Part shown: positions 4,899 to 5,212 of the stretch, piece after piece | How the letters are laid out: every line of letters starts with the position of its first letter | How positions within the stretch are numbered: the stretch's first letter is position 1 | Assembly (NCBI GenBank): GCA_013817135.1 | Contig: JACDDF010000209.1 | Span: 1 to 5,212, forward strand | Reading direction: 5' to 3' | DNA from: Nitrospirales bacterium | Lineage (GTDB): Bacteria > Nitrospirota > Nitrospiria > Nitrospirales > UBA8639 | DNA: 5,212 nucleotides | Made by a program: the position numbers and the translations under genes | The notes under the pieces: model-generated | Seen by the model: only the letters and a program-made list of their open reading frames with translations | Told to the model about the DNA's origin: nothing | Database searches by the model: none

Positions 4899-5212
4899 AT
4901 GGAATCGATAACACGACTCTCTATCCCGATGAGGTGGGGCATCATTCTTAACATTTCCTTTGTCTTTTCCATGGGCTGCTCGACTATTCCCAATTCGTTT
5001 ACTCCTTATAACCCTATTCCTCCCGAGACTTTTACCCATGAAACTTTTCATCAAGCACTCATTGCCCATGTCAAGAACGGCGTTGTGGACTATCCTCAAC
5101 TAGCTCACGATTCACACTTCAAACGATACATCAACCTCCTAGAACACATCGCACCCCAGCAACTTCCGACTCCCAACCATCGTCTAGCCTTTTGGATTAA
5201 CGTCTATAATGC
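4899..5212 (+). CDS. DUF547-domain exported protein, probably a lipoprotein (3' end outside the window)
   Basis: The first 104 codons are present and the gene runs off the right edge. Residues 12-26 form a short signal-type hydrophobic stretch (RWGIILNISFVFSMG) ending at C27, so a lipid-anchored form is plausible. The lipobox SMGC is poor at -3, so simple export is also possible. After a Pro/Thr-rich spacer (about 28-46) the DUF547 start is clear: GVVDYPQLA at 61-69 and RLAFWINVYN at 95-104, the usual motif of that family. DUF547 proteins have no settled biochemical role; some have been proposed as cysteine-peptidase-like. The start is uncertain: ATG 4899 lacks a good ribosome binding site, ATG 4929 would give a shorter signal sequence, and GTG 4857 is also in frame. 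About 200 bp without a plus-strand gene separate it from the SMR gene. Confidence 0.85.
   Translation, partial: MESITRLSIPMRWGIILNISFVFSMGCSTIPNSFTPYNPIPPETFTHETFHQALIAHVKNGVVDYPQLAHDSHFKRYINLLEHIAPQQLPTPNHRLAFWINVYN

Noticed and set aside
4875..5099. Minus-strand 74-codon ORF over the DUF547 gene
   Set aside because: It is antisense to a recognised DUF547 coding region and resembles no family.

Overview
The window reads as ordinary bacterial chromosome of medium GC content with closely packed genes and no tRNA, rRNA, insertion sequence, CRISPR array or phage gene visible. The combination of genes (an ECF sigma factor with a soluble zinc-finger anti-sigma, an exported TPR protein of the 'CAMCYWGEALVLGPNIN' type, a DUF547 protein) would fit Nitrospirota/Nitrospira-like or related environmental Gram-negative bacteria. 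That placement rests on recall of protein families only and is weak.

Layout. Positions 117-1180 (minus strand) hold a two-gene operon: an ECF sigma-70 factor and, 5 nt downstream, a 103-residue soluble zinc-binding (zf-HC2) anti-sigma factor. Positions 1353-1994 (minus) hold a LuxR-type regulator with a PAS-like N-terminal half. It starts at TTG behind a good ribosome binding site and is followed by a probable terminator hairpin. Positions 1995-2454 carry no certain gene; they hold a candidate promoter and leader hairpin for the LuxR gene and one weak small ORF. Positions 2455-4116 (minus) encode a large exported tetratricopeptide-repeat protein with a signal peptide and a histidine-rich central core. 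From a shared 252-bp upstream region, an EmrE-like SMR transporter gene runs the other way at 4369-4698 (plus). Facing it, at 4716-4820 (minus), is a 34-codon micro-ORF whose product looks like the last transmembrane segment and tail of a CorA magnesium transporter. A DUF547 exported protein begins at 4899 (plus) and runs off the right edge.

How they may work together. The sigma/anti-sigma pair is a self-contained signalling switch whose target genes are not visible here. The LuxR/PAS protein is a separate regulator with no sensor kinase nearby. The TPR, SMR and DUF547 genes share no obvious pathway, so the window looks like several independent one- or two-gene units, not one system. The least explained item is the CorA-tail micro-ORF; the exported His-rich TPR protein is the most interesting full-length gene of unknown function.
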